From Acanthosoma haemorrhoidale (taxonomy: Eukaryota; Arthropoda; Insecta; Hemiptera; Acanthosomatidae): 64,000 nucleotides of DNA. The stretch lies in contig OV884011.1 in assembly GCA_930367205.1 (NCBI GenBank), forward strand, positions 136,623,437 to 136,687,436. Direction: 5' to 3'. Position numbers and translations under genes: made by a program. This document shows positions 25,190 to 36,273 of the stretch, one piece after another. The number at the start of each line of letters is the position of its first letter. The first letter of the stretch is position 1. The notes under the pieces are model-generated. The model worked only from the letters and a program-made list of their open reading frames with translations. It had not been told where the DNA came from and ran no database searches.

Positions 25190-25300
25190 AGAGATAAGAG
25201 ATAATGGGGGACTCCCCTTAGTGAAAGGCACTCATTAGCCCAAAGTAATTTTCCCACATCCTATTTTATAAGTTTGAGAGCTAAGAAAAAAAAAAAAAAT
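25190..25300 (+). mobile_element. LINE2 3' end, inverted relative to neighbour
   Basis: GGGGACTCCCCTTAGTGAAA, TTTTCCCACATCCTATTTTA and TAAGTTTGAGAGCTAAG, followed by an A-run at 25286-25299, are the plus-strand counterpart of the minus-strand 3' end at 22935-23020. It may be a separate 5'-truncated insertion or part of a rearrangement. Confidence 0.8.
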
Positions 25301-27049
25301 AATAAAGATAAGCAATTCCCTTCTGTGATTCATTCATGTACGTTCATTTACCTGCTTAAGCGATTCAATCTTTTATTTAAAGCCTTGTTGTAGTGTAAAT
25401 TAAATAAAGTCATTTTTAAAAAGTACAATAGCTTTGCACTTGCTTTAATTATATATTTAAATTCTTTTGTCAATGATTCTGTAGATAGTTTAGTTAATAT
25501 ATATATTTTTTTTTTGTACCAATATTTAGTCTACCCATTTATTTTTTCATTATATTTAATTTTTTTTGAAACCTTCATCTTCATTCCAACCTTTTAGCTC
25601 TTAATGTTATTCCCTATCCATTAAACTAATTTCTTTTTAATTTCATTATGTTAGCCCCCTTTACATTGGCGAAAGAATTGCAGGTTAAATTTAATTAGTC
25701 TACATTATTAGCCACTTAGCCAACAGCATGTAATTTGTGTTGTTTTTCTAAAGCTATAATTACAAAAAGTCATTAAAACTGTCATTAACATTAAGTTTGA
25801 AATTTCAGCTCAATCTGTATATGTTTTTAGTCTACTACAATTTATATTATTTATTACAGTTGTCAAAAATAACATCTAAATCTGCCAGAGGAGAATGCAT
25901 CGTTTAGGTACTCAGGAGTTAAAGAGGCCCCGTAAAAGATATTACTAACTACCAATATCGGAATAGATAATAAAATAATATAGATTATAATTGAGGTATA
26001 TTAAAAAATGATACTTACAAAAGCTCAATGCATTGAAAAATGCACTTACAGACTGAATGCTTGTATCGTGGCTATCTCAATCATAAAATATGTCTAAGAG
26101 ACAAATACCTCATTTTAATTTAGCTTTTATCAATATATATACCAACAGAACATAAAAAAAGAACTTTATTGTTAAAATGTATATAATTATAATGCATAAT
26201 TTCTCAATTATCGATACAAATATGGAGGTTATCAAACCCATTATTAAAACCAGAAATCATTACTTACAGCTCCACAGTCAATCACCCAGGCAAATTAAAA
26301 ATTTAAATTGAATTTTAAAAAGCAGCCCATCGATATTTCTTTTACACCAATGTGAAAAAATTATTTGAGTAATAAGAAATTTAGCTAAGCGTGCAACAGG
26401 ATCATGCAATTAAGGGTTATGATGATCTTACTAATAACTTCTTGATTAATCAGTTTCTTCAACTTTTTGAACATAAAGGTCCATACTTGATTAAATTCAT
26501 TACTTTATTTTTTAATAAACAATAACCATCAATAAGGTGACAATGATAGTTTATGAGTAATACATTTTTTTGTAGAGGACATGAACTTCAACTGAATCTG
26601 AAGTTATTCATGCAATTGTTCTAATTAAAAATAAATAAATTAAATGGGACCTTTATGTAGAAATACTTTGCTCTTCCTTGAAAAAAGCAGTGGTGAATAC
26701 ATAATTGTTTTTGTTATAAAAAACAGCTAGTGAAACCTCTAAAAATGAACTGGCTAAGCTAAAACTATTACTTTTCATAATAAAACAGAGTGCACCATTT
26801 TAGCTCTATTGTAATTACTATAACTAATATCTCAGAACATGCCAAAAATAATAATTGTTAGAAGTCCTTATATCCTATTAGTCCTTATAAAGTCTATATA
26901 CTTGTAACTTTATGTTCCCAGGCGCTTGTGTAGGGTTGTGTATGGAAGGGTTGCCCAATACACGTGAAAAGTAGTAGTAAGTTTTTATTTATTCTTTATT
27001 ATAGGCAAGCATTAATGTGGACTCGCCACAAAAGAAAGTCATGGAGTCC
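25301..27049. other. AT-rich non-coding DNA
   Basis: No gene, hairpin or recognisable repeat beyond A/T runs is seen. Confidence 0.6.
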
Positions 27050-27210
27050 AGGCACCGCCTATCATCCCCACACATGTCCTGAGCAGCTGTGGCTCACCTG
27101 TCTTCAGTCTGGTCTTCGGCACGTCAAGAATTGGCCGAAGAGGGTGGCAGATATGGTTTTTACCAGCTTCTTGGGGGAATCCTTATGGGAATGTGAGGGG
27201 GGGGGGGGAG
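27050..27210 (+). mobile_element. Diverged Jockey 3' UTR fragment, probable
   Basis: ACATGTCCTGAGCAGCTGTG aligns with ATCATGTCCTGAGCGTATGT of the Jockey 3' UTR (about 35013), and later TTGGGGGAATCC and ATGTGAGGGG align in the same order with CGTGGGGGACTCC and ATGTGAGGGAGG. The rest is poorly conserved. It contains a 12-base G run (27197-27208). The 87-codon frame at 26964-27227 is not a recognised protein. Confidence 0.45.
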
Positions 27211-28230
27211 ATGGTCATATTCTATGAATGTTTGTATCGATATAACTTGTTAAGTATCCTAATTGATAATGGTGTATAAGCTAATCGTAATTTAGATCTT
27301 TGTAAATAATTGTGTACTCCCCAACATGATGCTTACATGACAGTGTTGTTAGGAATTAATGAGAATTTTTCTTTAAAATCATCGCAGTTCTGCTATATAA
27401 GAAAAAATATTAAATTTATTTGAGAATTGTTTAGAGTTAGTCGGCTGAAGGTGATATTTCTCCGCTCTATATTCTATTTATACGTTTTCGTTGAAGTTAT
27501 TTATAAACTATCCAAAGGCATTATTTTTAACCGGAGTGTGTGTAATGGGACTTTGCCCAGGCAAAGTAAGGTAAAAAGAAGCCCTCCTTGAGATTTCGCA
27601 AAGAGGAAATTTCCAATTTGAGTTAATCCCGCCTGATGGATGGCACGGCTGCAGCAACGGAGACTAATCTGTGTCCCGAAACAAGACCTATAAGACGCTC
27701 CTCCAACTTGCTCCCATAGCAGGTTAAATTAACCAGTAAATACTCGTCACATGGCGGTGGAGCACTAGCCAAATCATCTAATTATCTCGCTTTAATTTAA
27801 TTACAACCACCTCTACTTATCGAATTAATCACTGGGAGGATCTCAACTGAGATAATTCTCGCCCACTGCTCTATTTCAATGTAACGCTTCATTCGAATCT
27901 AGTTTCATAGCCTGAAATTTAAAGGTAATCAAAATCTACGTAACCCGGATGATCGCAGAACCCTTTTCAGCATTTTCCTCGTTCTAGTTCAAAGATTTAA
28001 TTTATAGTGACATACATCGTTTACAGTTGGAAAATTAATTTGCTTAAATATTTATGAGAAAAAAATAAAATTAAAGACCTAGAAAGTTAGGGAAAAATAT
28101 CAAAGAATTTACTAATCTGCGTCAGTTTCTTGAAAAAGTATTCATTTAAGCCGCAATCATATTTATAAGGAGGTTTTTGTGGTCAAACTAAATTCCATTA
28201 GTAGAAGTAGGTCGATTTTAGGGAAGTAAG
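27211..28230. other. Non-coding DNA
   Basis: No gene is seen. A GC-richer island at about 27580-27780 has no supported exon and could be conserved non-coding sequence. Confidence 0.5.
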
Positions 28231-28483
28231 TTTTTTTTTTTTTTTTCCCTAAGCCCTCTAGTGTTAGAATTATAGGATGAGGGAGAAATATAAAATATTT
28301 AGGGTGATCGGATCCTCGTACTAGGAGGACCTGCTTGAAGGTGGTGTGAGAGGAGTAAGGAGTGTGGGAATCCTCGGCGGAGGTTGATTGTTACGGTACA
28401 GTGGTGAGAGTCCACTGGTGGCTGGGCCTAGAGTCTTCTCTAGGCATGTAGTGCAGTCGTAGTTAGTCTGATATCAGTGAGGG
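28231..28483 (-). mobile_element. LINE2, 5'-truncated 3' UTR
   Basis: Starting from a T-run (28231-28246, the poly(A) tail of a minus-strand insertion), the sequence is the reverse complement of the LINE2 3' UTR at 50525-50748. Shared strings, read on the plus strand here, include GGTGAGAGTCCACTGGTGGC, CCTGCTTGAAGGTGGTGTGA and GATGAGGGAGAAATAT. No coding part is retained. Confidence 0.88.
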
Positions 28484-31400
28484 AGTAGGTTTTCTGTGGA
28501 CATTCCCTTTATAGAGTGTCTATTGCTGATGCAAGTGCTAACATGTTACACTTATACTAGGATTAAGTAATATAGTGATGGGTCTGCGAATTGGCCAGAC
28601 AAAGCATAGTTATTTAGGAAATTTCCATAGAATCACGTTGAGTGCTTTCAGTAAAAGCTAGAATTAAGTAAATATTTGTGAATGGTTTTCAGACTACATA
28701 CGTCTGATCCCACTTTAATACGCTTATCTTTGCTTTAGAAAAATCCTTCTCTCCAATGAATACCAAATGTATGAGACTATGCTAAATGTATGCTAAGGTA
28801 AGTGAATCAATTGTAGATTGTATAACTTTTTTTATACTGTATTAAATAGACCCCACTATTTGACAAAACGCAGATTATTAAAACAACGTTCGGTATTTTA
28901 GTAAAAATATTTCATTTTATTTTTTAAACTACACTTTCAACTTAAATTGGCCTTATAAGCAATTAAAACAATTTTAGTAAGGTAAAAAATGAAGTAGAAA
29001 ATAGTACGTAATACATTAAAAATAGTAATACATTAAAAACTGGCTCCATTGAATTAAATATTCGATGTTTATTGCTTGTTCATAAAAATTTAGCAAAAAC
29101 GTTCTGAAATAGCTGTAAAAATTATTTTTGCGTTAAAAATTTCAGTATGTCTTGACCAATGTGAAAAAAAAGCAGAAGATTAAATTGCCAATTAATCTAT
29201 GATGGAACGCCCCTAAACTGACAAACGATGAGCTTGCTCTGTGGACAAACGATTTTTTATGAACATATCCATAAGTTTTATTTTAATATTTTAGTTTTTG
29301 ATTCTTACAAGCTGAGACACATAATATTTTTTTTTTACTTGGGTATCATATAAAATATCACATCCATGTTGCCATGACGTCCTATTCTGAATATGTATTT
29401 TTGCCGCACTTGAATGTGCAGCCAGCATGTGCTATCGAAGGTGCTCGTTAAAGACATGCATACTTTTACATGAAGCATATTTTATTTTATCGACAGAAAT
29501 AACACCTAATATGAAAAAAATTAATAACTATTGTAGTTTTTCACTATTACAACCAATGGGAAGTCATACGTTATCATCTATTAGATTATATCTTGGCGTA
29601 CGGTGAACGCAGCCCTTCATTATTCCCTTCTACTATATTAGGAATTCCTTACATGATACATTAATTACTCCGCTAACGATCTGCCTTTGACAGGGGACTT
29701 TAGTTTAATTAGATGGATAACTGTGAACTTTACACAAACGGATGGTATTTATAAGAAACAGGCAAGAGCAATAATTGTGTGCCCACCAGGTTGTATGTAA
29801 TGAGATAGTTGTTATAGAAATTATCAAACTAACCCGAAATTATAGAACTTGTTGTTATTATTATTTAATGCACATTTCGTTTTTATTTTTATAACATTCG
29901 ATGAAGATCTTCATCTCCTTGTCTTTGTTCTATTCAAATTCCTTATAACTGTATGTATATATCTGTTTCATGAAGCTATTTTTAAATACTGCAAGATGAC
30001 GAGGGAATGCAGGCACACTTGATTAATACTAATTAAAATTTACAACCGGAGCTTAAAGGCATGACCTATAACGTTAGAGGCTACAAAACAGGTAAATAAA
30101 TAAATTGCAGATATTAATTTACAGATTACTTATTACTTACAAATTATTGCCGAGGCTACCGCTAATTAAAAAAAAATAAACCTCTGAAACAAAATACCTC
30201 TGCCAAGATAAAGAAAAATAGGGTGTTTAACCGTACTTGTATTAACCCTGCTTGATATGGAAAAAATCAGATTTCGTATTTAGGAAAGTTTTGTAGAAAA
30301 TAACAAGAATCTATGAATGTCATCATAGAAAAGTTGGCAAGGACATTAAAAATAGATAAAATACTAACCATATGTGACCATAGGAACAACAAGCAACAAA
30401 AGCAAAAAAAAAAACTCAAGGCTCATTGCATCACTTTTTTTTTTTTTTCTTCATAGCCCCTTCAAATTGACAGATAATTATATATAATTATAGATCCTCA
30501 GGCGAATCTATTTACAAATTATTTTGTATTTCCTGTAGCATCACTACATTATATACAGGTTTTGTTATTTTATAGAAATTATATAATGAATAAACAAGTA
30601 TAATGATATACTTGCATCACTTCTTAAGCAAATGTTAAATTTATCTGGACATTAACGAATACATTTGATAATATTGGACAAACTATAAACATGGTGTTAT
30701 TTATAAGAGTTCATTTGATGCACTGAGTCTACTTTTTTTTTTAAAAGATGTTTGGATTAAATTGCTTGACCATTAATTATTAATTGAGATTTTATTAATT
30801 AATCCAGACTAGTTGTTAATTTGCAACGATTCCATCATTCGTATATTTTTATATTATAACTATATAAAATAATGTTGGTTGTGTTAATTACTTTTTAAAG
30901 AAAATTGTCGACTTTTTAAGTCGAAGTTTTAAGAGGGGTATTTTACCATCTCTCGTTAAACAGCCTGAAGCAAAAAAAAAAAGTAATAATCTAGACAGGT
31001 TTAGTTGAGAGAGAGAAAAAAAATAAAGGGTACATAATGGCGGGTAATTAGGGACAGTGTAATTTCCAGTAGACCTTAAACGGAATTAACACCACCCTAT
31101 TACTTTGAGATTTCTCTCCCATTAGGTTGGTGTCACAAAAAAAAAAAACACAAAAGGGTCAGCTGTTTCGTTTTCCAATTAACTTAGTTTATTAAAGGAT
31201 AAAAACGCAGTAGAAAATAAATCATTGTTTCCGTTTTCTTTTTCGTGCCAAGGTCGTTTGTTTCATGGAATCGAACAGAAAGAAGAAGAAAAGCTGTTCT
31301 GTTTTGTTTTGTTTTTTTAAATGATAAATAATTACTGATCTTTGGATGTAGTGCAATACTGTTTAGATTCGTTTCGAACAGATTTCTCTTTCTTATGTGA

Positions 31401-32110
31401 CAGTTTAATAACTTTTCACTTACAGCCTCCAGAAGTTAAGAATTTCTGGAAAGTAGTAATTTAATTGGTGCTGAGATCAAGATTTTAGAAAATATTAATA
31501 TTTTCTAGATTTTAGAAAATATTTGTATTAAATTAGGTGCTTATTTTCCCTTAAAAGTATGGTGACTAGTCCCATCCTTATCCATGGAAAGCAACGTAGC
31601 GGCTTAAGTAACTTACGCCCCAAACAAAGTTATTAATTCATTATTGTTAGAAAAATTTCAGTCAGTTATTCCCAGTAGCTCCATTCAATGAAAATAGCTC
31701 CTAGGAGATTCACATAAATATAATCATTGGGGACGGTGAGAAGTTTGAGTGACGTGTGTGAGCCCTCAGACTGTGAGGGAACTATGACGCGAACGGCTGG
31801 GTTTGAAAGGGACACGGAATTGGTGACAGATGTGTTATCTCCAGGTGTTCGCGCATTCCCAGCTTCATTTGCAGGTCTGCATTGGTGTCGGGAAAGTCGC
31901 TCTATTCAGATTTATCTTACATATAATAATGTATTCACAGTTTGAATTTACAACGTCTTAAAAGTGATTGGACACTTGATTTGCTAACTAAAAATGAAAG
32001 AAAATTCAAACAGTTATGAATTGTTAAGCAGTGTATTCATTTTTTTAAGAGACCCTGTATAAATAGAATTTACTTTCTTTCTGGAATTTGTTATTTTATC
32101 AATTTAATTT
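28484..32110. other. AT-rich non-coding DNA
   Basis: No gene is recognised. The 72-codon frame at 31727-31945 lies in a GC-richer island but has no family signature. A perfect 22-bp palindrome lies at 31486-31507 (arms TAGAAAATATT/AATATTTTCTA), and half of it is repeated directly after at about 31507-31522. Confidence 0.5.
30440..30545 (+). repeat. Interspersed repeat R1, copy 1
   Basis: A segment centred on CTCAGGCGAATCTATTTACA (30497-30516) recurs at 60728-60830 in the same orientation, with similarity extending through CCCCTT upstream and a TT-rich part downstream. Family unknown. Confidence 0.75.
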
Positions 32111-33225
32111 TTTAAATTATAAAACAGCTTTATTGTATTTTCACAACTGATGATTTCTTCTTTATTGAAAAAGCGCTTCCGAAAGCTCTAATCTGTCATA
32201 TTCAGTTATCTCTACAATAAAATAATTATTCAAGTGATAATATACTTTTACAAGCACACAAACTAAATTCTATTATTGTACATAACAATGGGCACAGTAA
32301 TTAAGTAAAATATAAAATATATTCCACCAACACTGCTAAACTGAACTTAGTTTGGAATTGTCTATCTTCTCTACTAGAAATAAAAAGGAATTCTTCTTTT
32401 TCAATAAAGAAGAAATTATCATCTGTGGAAAGGTAAAGCTATTTTATAATTTTGGTATACCATTCCACAATCCGGTTGTAATATTTTTATTATGGAAGCC
32501 TGTCAAGCTACGGCCGGAATTGTAATAAGTTATTGAGTGACAGAGAAGGAGACTTGCAAAATAATTAAGAGACTTAATTGTGCAGATCTAAAATATTATT
32601 ATCGAAAATAAAATTCAAATATAAAATATATTCCACTAACAGTACTGACCGTACTTAGTTTGAAATTATCTTTCTAATTAATTATAATTTAAATAAATTA
32701 AATTAAATTAAAACCTATATGTAGTACTTAATTAAAATTGGAAATAAAAAATTAAAAACTATGAAATAACCATTAAAACCATAATAAATTATTGTCAACA
32801 ACCATATAAAAGTAAAAAAACCCACCTCTAAACCTAATTTTCGATAATAACATTTTAAATCTGCAAAATTAAGTCTCAATTATTTCAATCCTTCTTCTCT
32901 ATCACTCAATAATTTATTATAATTCCGGCCGTACCTTGACAGGCTTCCATAATAAAAAGATTACTAAGATTGTAAAATTATAAAACAGATTTATCTTTCC
33001 ACATCCGATAATTTCTTCTTTATTGAAAAAGAAGAATTCCTCTTTATTTGCAGTAGAAAAGAAAGACAATTTAGCCGTGTTGGTCGAATATATTTTATAT
33101 TTTACTTAATGAATGTGGCCACTGTTACGTATAATTTAGTTTGTCTCCATATGCGCAGGTAAACGTTGTTTATCATTTATTTTTTTATTTTATCGTAGAG
33201 ATAACTAAAAATTACAGTTCAGAGC
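32110..33225. repeat. Large inverted repeat, Penelope-like features
   Basis: The left arm, about 32205-32609, is the imperfect reverse complement of the right arm, about 32837-33205, with a 227-bp AT-rich spacer. Shared strings include ATTATGGAAGCCTGTCAA, CGGCCGGAATT and AAATATAAAATATATTCC (left-arm sense). A third partial unit starts in the spacer (about 32610-32665). Just outside the left arm, ACTGATGATTTCTTC ... TTCCGAAAGC (32148-32185) resembles a hammerhead-type core, and TTTCTTCTTTATTGAAAAAG recurs in both arms. Penelope-like elements often carry terminal repeats in mixed orientations. No RT is present. Confidence 0.6.
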
Positions 33226-33439
33226 TGTCGATTTTTTTAATAAAGAAAAATGTTTTATTGACCGGAAGTGAGCATTGCCAACTATTGGAATGATAGAAAA
33301 TTAATATGAATAGATAGGGTAGAGAAATACAAAACATAATATGTGAAAAACATGAACAACTAAATTTCATTACACAAAAAAAATAAAACATTATAGATTT
33401 AGAAAAAGAACCTAACAACACTTAAGATTTCATTATGAT

Positions 33440-35340
33440 AGAAACCAGAAGATGGGTCCTGGGTGGCTTCGGATGGCGAAAGGTCGGAAGAATTCGCACT
33501 GAATCTTTCCTGTACATTCACTCCTTACCTTACTTATCGAAACCATACTCACAGCACAACTGTTGAAGATTTCCTCACTTCACCTATACCTCTCTCACAT
33601 CCACTAAAAGCCGTTATCCCCTCTGAGGTCAAATACCTTCTGAAAATCCTCTGGATATGATCTTCTTACTCCTCAAATTCTCAAACAACTTCCTCCTAAA
33701 ACCATAATCTTCCTAACCTATTTATATAATTGCATTATCCGTACGACGCACTTTCCTCTTCTCTGGAAACACTCCATTATTGTCCTATTCACCAAACCCG
33801 GAAAACCACCCCACGACGCCTCATCTTACCGTCAATAGCCTACTCCCTATCCACTCAAAAATATTTGTGGAACTCCTCTTAAAACGTCTACTTCTGATTG
33901 TCGAATCCAAAAACCTTTTTCCTATACACCAGTTGGCTTCCGTCAACAACATTCCACTACTCGACAAGGCCTTCGCGTTGTTGATCACATTTCCTCAGCC
34001 CTTGAATCCAAACAGTATTGCACTGCTGCATTTCTGGACATAGCTCAAGCTTTTGAAAGGAGTTGGCACGCAGGTTTGCTTTACAAGCTCAAAACATATT
34101 TACCACAGACCCTTTTCCTAATCCTGAAGTCCTACCTTTCAAACCGCTTCTTCCAAGTCCGCTGTGGTTTAGAATATTCTATAAAAGCAGGAGTTCCACA
34201 GGGCAGCGTCCTGGGTCCCATCCTCTATAACCTGTACACCACTGAGGTCCCCTCTACCCCCAATACCTTCTTGGCAACATTTGCAGATGACACTGCAGTC
34301 TTGTCATCGCATTCAGACCCTGATATAGCATCCCAAAACCTTCAAAACCACCTTGATGAGATCGAGTACTGGTGCAACCAATGGCGAATCAAGGCCAATG
34401 AAGCAAATTTTTCCCACATAACCTTTCCCCTCTGCCGCAAGTCTTGTCCGCTGGTCTTTTTAAATTCGATTCCTCTCCCTGAGTCTGAGACAGTATGGCT
34501 TTTAGGCTTCCATCTCGACAAAAGACTGACATGGAACCCACACACGAGGCTAAAAAGACAAGAACTAAACAGACGCTTTGGACAACTGTAAAGACTACTT
34601 CGAAGGACATCCCATCTCTCAATAGAAAATAAACTACTTATTCACAAAGTTATACTTAAGCCAATCTGGACATTCGGAATAGAGCTATGGGGGACAGCAA
34701 AAAAGTCTAGCCCATCAAGCGCATCCAATCCTTTCAATCAAAAGTCCTGAGTAAGAATAGTAAATGCCCCTTATTATGTCAGCAACATAACCCTTCATGA
34801 TCATCTTAATATACCCTACATTCTTGATCTCATCTCTTCCAAATTCATGAGATTCCATACTAACCTATCCAACCACCCTAATCCCGTAGCACAGTCATTG
34901 CACTGCTCCAGTCATCCCTATAATCCTCCTCGGAGACTGAAACGGCAGTGGCCTCGTGACCTGCTATAAATGAGTGACAGTGGGAGTCCTGGCAATGGCC
35001 AGTTTCTCCAATCATGTCCTGAGCGTATGTGGCTCTCGTACTCTTCGTCGGCCTCGCTCGTATACGGTGGCGTGGCTGACGGAGAAGCGTGGGGGACTCC
35101 GTTTAAGATTAGACTCCGCTTCCTCTTTCGCATGTGAGGGAGGCAACAGCCATGTGGACTTGGGGGCCCCTGGGCTGTTTGTTAATATTGTATGAATGTG
35201 CGAGTGAAAGATGAATTGAAAATATAGTATGAATGAAAACATTTATCTCAATTATTTATTGCCTATTAAGTATTAAGTATGATTGTAATTTCATCATAAT
35301 AAAGTTTTTTATATCTAAAACAATGAAACCAAAAATAAAA
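33440..35340 (+). mobile_element. Jockey-family LINE, 5'-truncated copy
   Basis: A plus-strand insertion begins inside ORF2 (at the DGSW segment) and runs through the 3' UTR to AATAAAG and an A-rich tail near 35300-35340. The 5' UTR, ORF1 and the endonuclease are missing, the usual result of incomplete target-primed reverse transcription. The 3' UTR matches the fragments at 21840, 38532 and 59430. Confidence 0.9.
33450..34969 (+). pseudogene. Jockey ORF2 pseudogene with RT active site
   Basis: RT motifs appear in order across broken frames: linker (PSEVKYLLK), fingers (FTKPGKPPHDASSYR, followed by a stop near 33837), motif A (AAFLDIAQAFERSWHAGLL near 34025-34075), motif B (AGVPQGSVLGPILYNLYT, about 34190-34240) and motif C (TFADDTAVL, about 34278-34304). 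The thumb-like C-terminus follows (VWLLGFHLDKRLTWNPH). The catalytic Asp pair is intact, and motif A keeps its Asp but has ERSW where DKVW is usual. A stop after RFGQL (34591) and several frameshifts show it is dead. The final segment (KRQWPRDLL) ends at a stop at 34967-34969. Confidence 0.88.
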
Positions 35341-36122
35341 CTATTTAAACAAACTAAAAAAAATAAATAAAATTAAGATCAAAGGAGTGACAGCTATTAT
35401 TTTTAACCGTACTTTTAGCGATATATCGCTAAGTATAGTTGAAGTAAAAAAAAAAAGAACAGAAGGAAACTATAAAAGAAAAATAATTTTTTAAAGTAAT
35501 GCTACACTTAGAACTGAAATTTTTAACACTGCTTATACCAAATATTTCTTCAATGCAGTTCTTTTGAAATCCTTCTTTTCACTGGGATAGACCTTTGTCA
35601 ACCCGATTTCCAAGAGAATATCTTTTGATCACAAATATATACTGAAACATTTTCCTTAGTTTATTTACTGATTTGGACAGACCATAGAATGGTTGTTACC
35701 AAACGGTATAGGTTACAAGTATACGTATTTAATTTCAAAATCTTCATACTAATTTCTTTTAATTTTGAGTTATGTAAAACACTGAACAGATGGCAAACCC
35801 CATTGCCAACTCTGTTTTTTTTTTTATTATTTATTAAAAAAGTATTTTGTAATAATGCATTGAATAAACAGAACTATAAATATATCTATTTATACTTGGC
35901 GAATTTGTTCTTATCTCGTAGACTTTGTCCTAGGGTGGTGAACGAAGTACAAAATATTTTCCCACATTGTCTCTCCTTTAAGATTAGTTTTCTGTCAATC
36001 ACTACACCAGGACAGAGTTGCTAAGTATATAGATCTGTTTGGATGTATGAATTGGTGGTTCACACACTTAATAATTATGTAAGTATAGTAAATGATGTTA
36101 AATATTCAAGACAATTACTCAC
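35341..36122. other. Non-coding DNA, probably intron of the Ig gene
   Basis: AT-rich. The 111-codon frame at 35689-36024 is not a recognised protein and partly overlaps T-runs. Because it lies directly downstream of the donor of the minus-strand Ig exon, it is inferred to be intronic. Confidence 0.5.
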
Positions 36123-36273
36123 ATAAGACCCTAAGCGTGACGTCCCTGAATGCTGGCCTGCCTACACCGTTGTTGGCCTGGCACTGGTAGACACCCGCCT
36201 GGTGCCTGTTCACTGCGCCCATGGTGATTGTTGAGCCGTTCATGGGCTTCAGTCCGGGCAGAGTTGTGTTCGT
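36123..36273 (-). CDS. Immunoglobulin-domain exon of a cell-adhesion protein (partial gene)
   Basis: The minus strand reads TTTCTCACTGTTGCAG, a strong acceptor, then a 151-bp open segment, then T/GTGAGT, a strong donor at 36122-36117. The translation contains LKPMNGSTITMGAVNRHQAG followed by VYQCQANNGVG and ending VTLRVL. This is the second half of an I-set immunoglobulin domain: the RHQAGVYQC string is the F-strand with its disulphide Cys, and ANNGVG the FG region. It starts in phase 0 and ends in phase 1. The style is that of arthropod neural adhesion proteins (klingon, lachesin or IgLON-like), secreted or cell-surface. Exact orthology is not claimed. Adjoining exons were not found, so introns on both sides are long. 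Confidence 0.85.

Noticed and set aside
22924..25300. Twin-priming (5' inversion) as the explanation of the inverted LINE2 ends
   Set aside because: A 5' inversion would leave only one 3' end. Here both sides carry the 3' terminus, so it does not fit without a second event.
22924..25300. A DNA transposon with terminal inverted repeats
   Set aside because: The inverted segments match a LINE 3' UTR with an A-tail, and the interior is LINE coding sequence, not a transposase.
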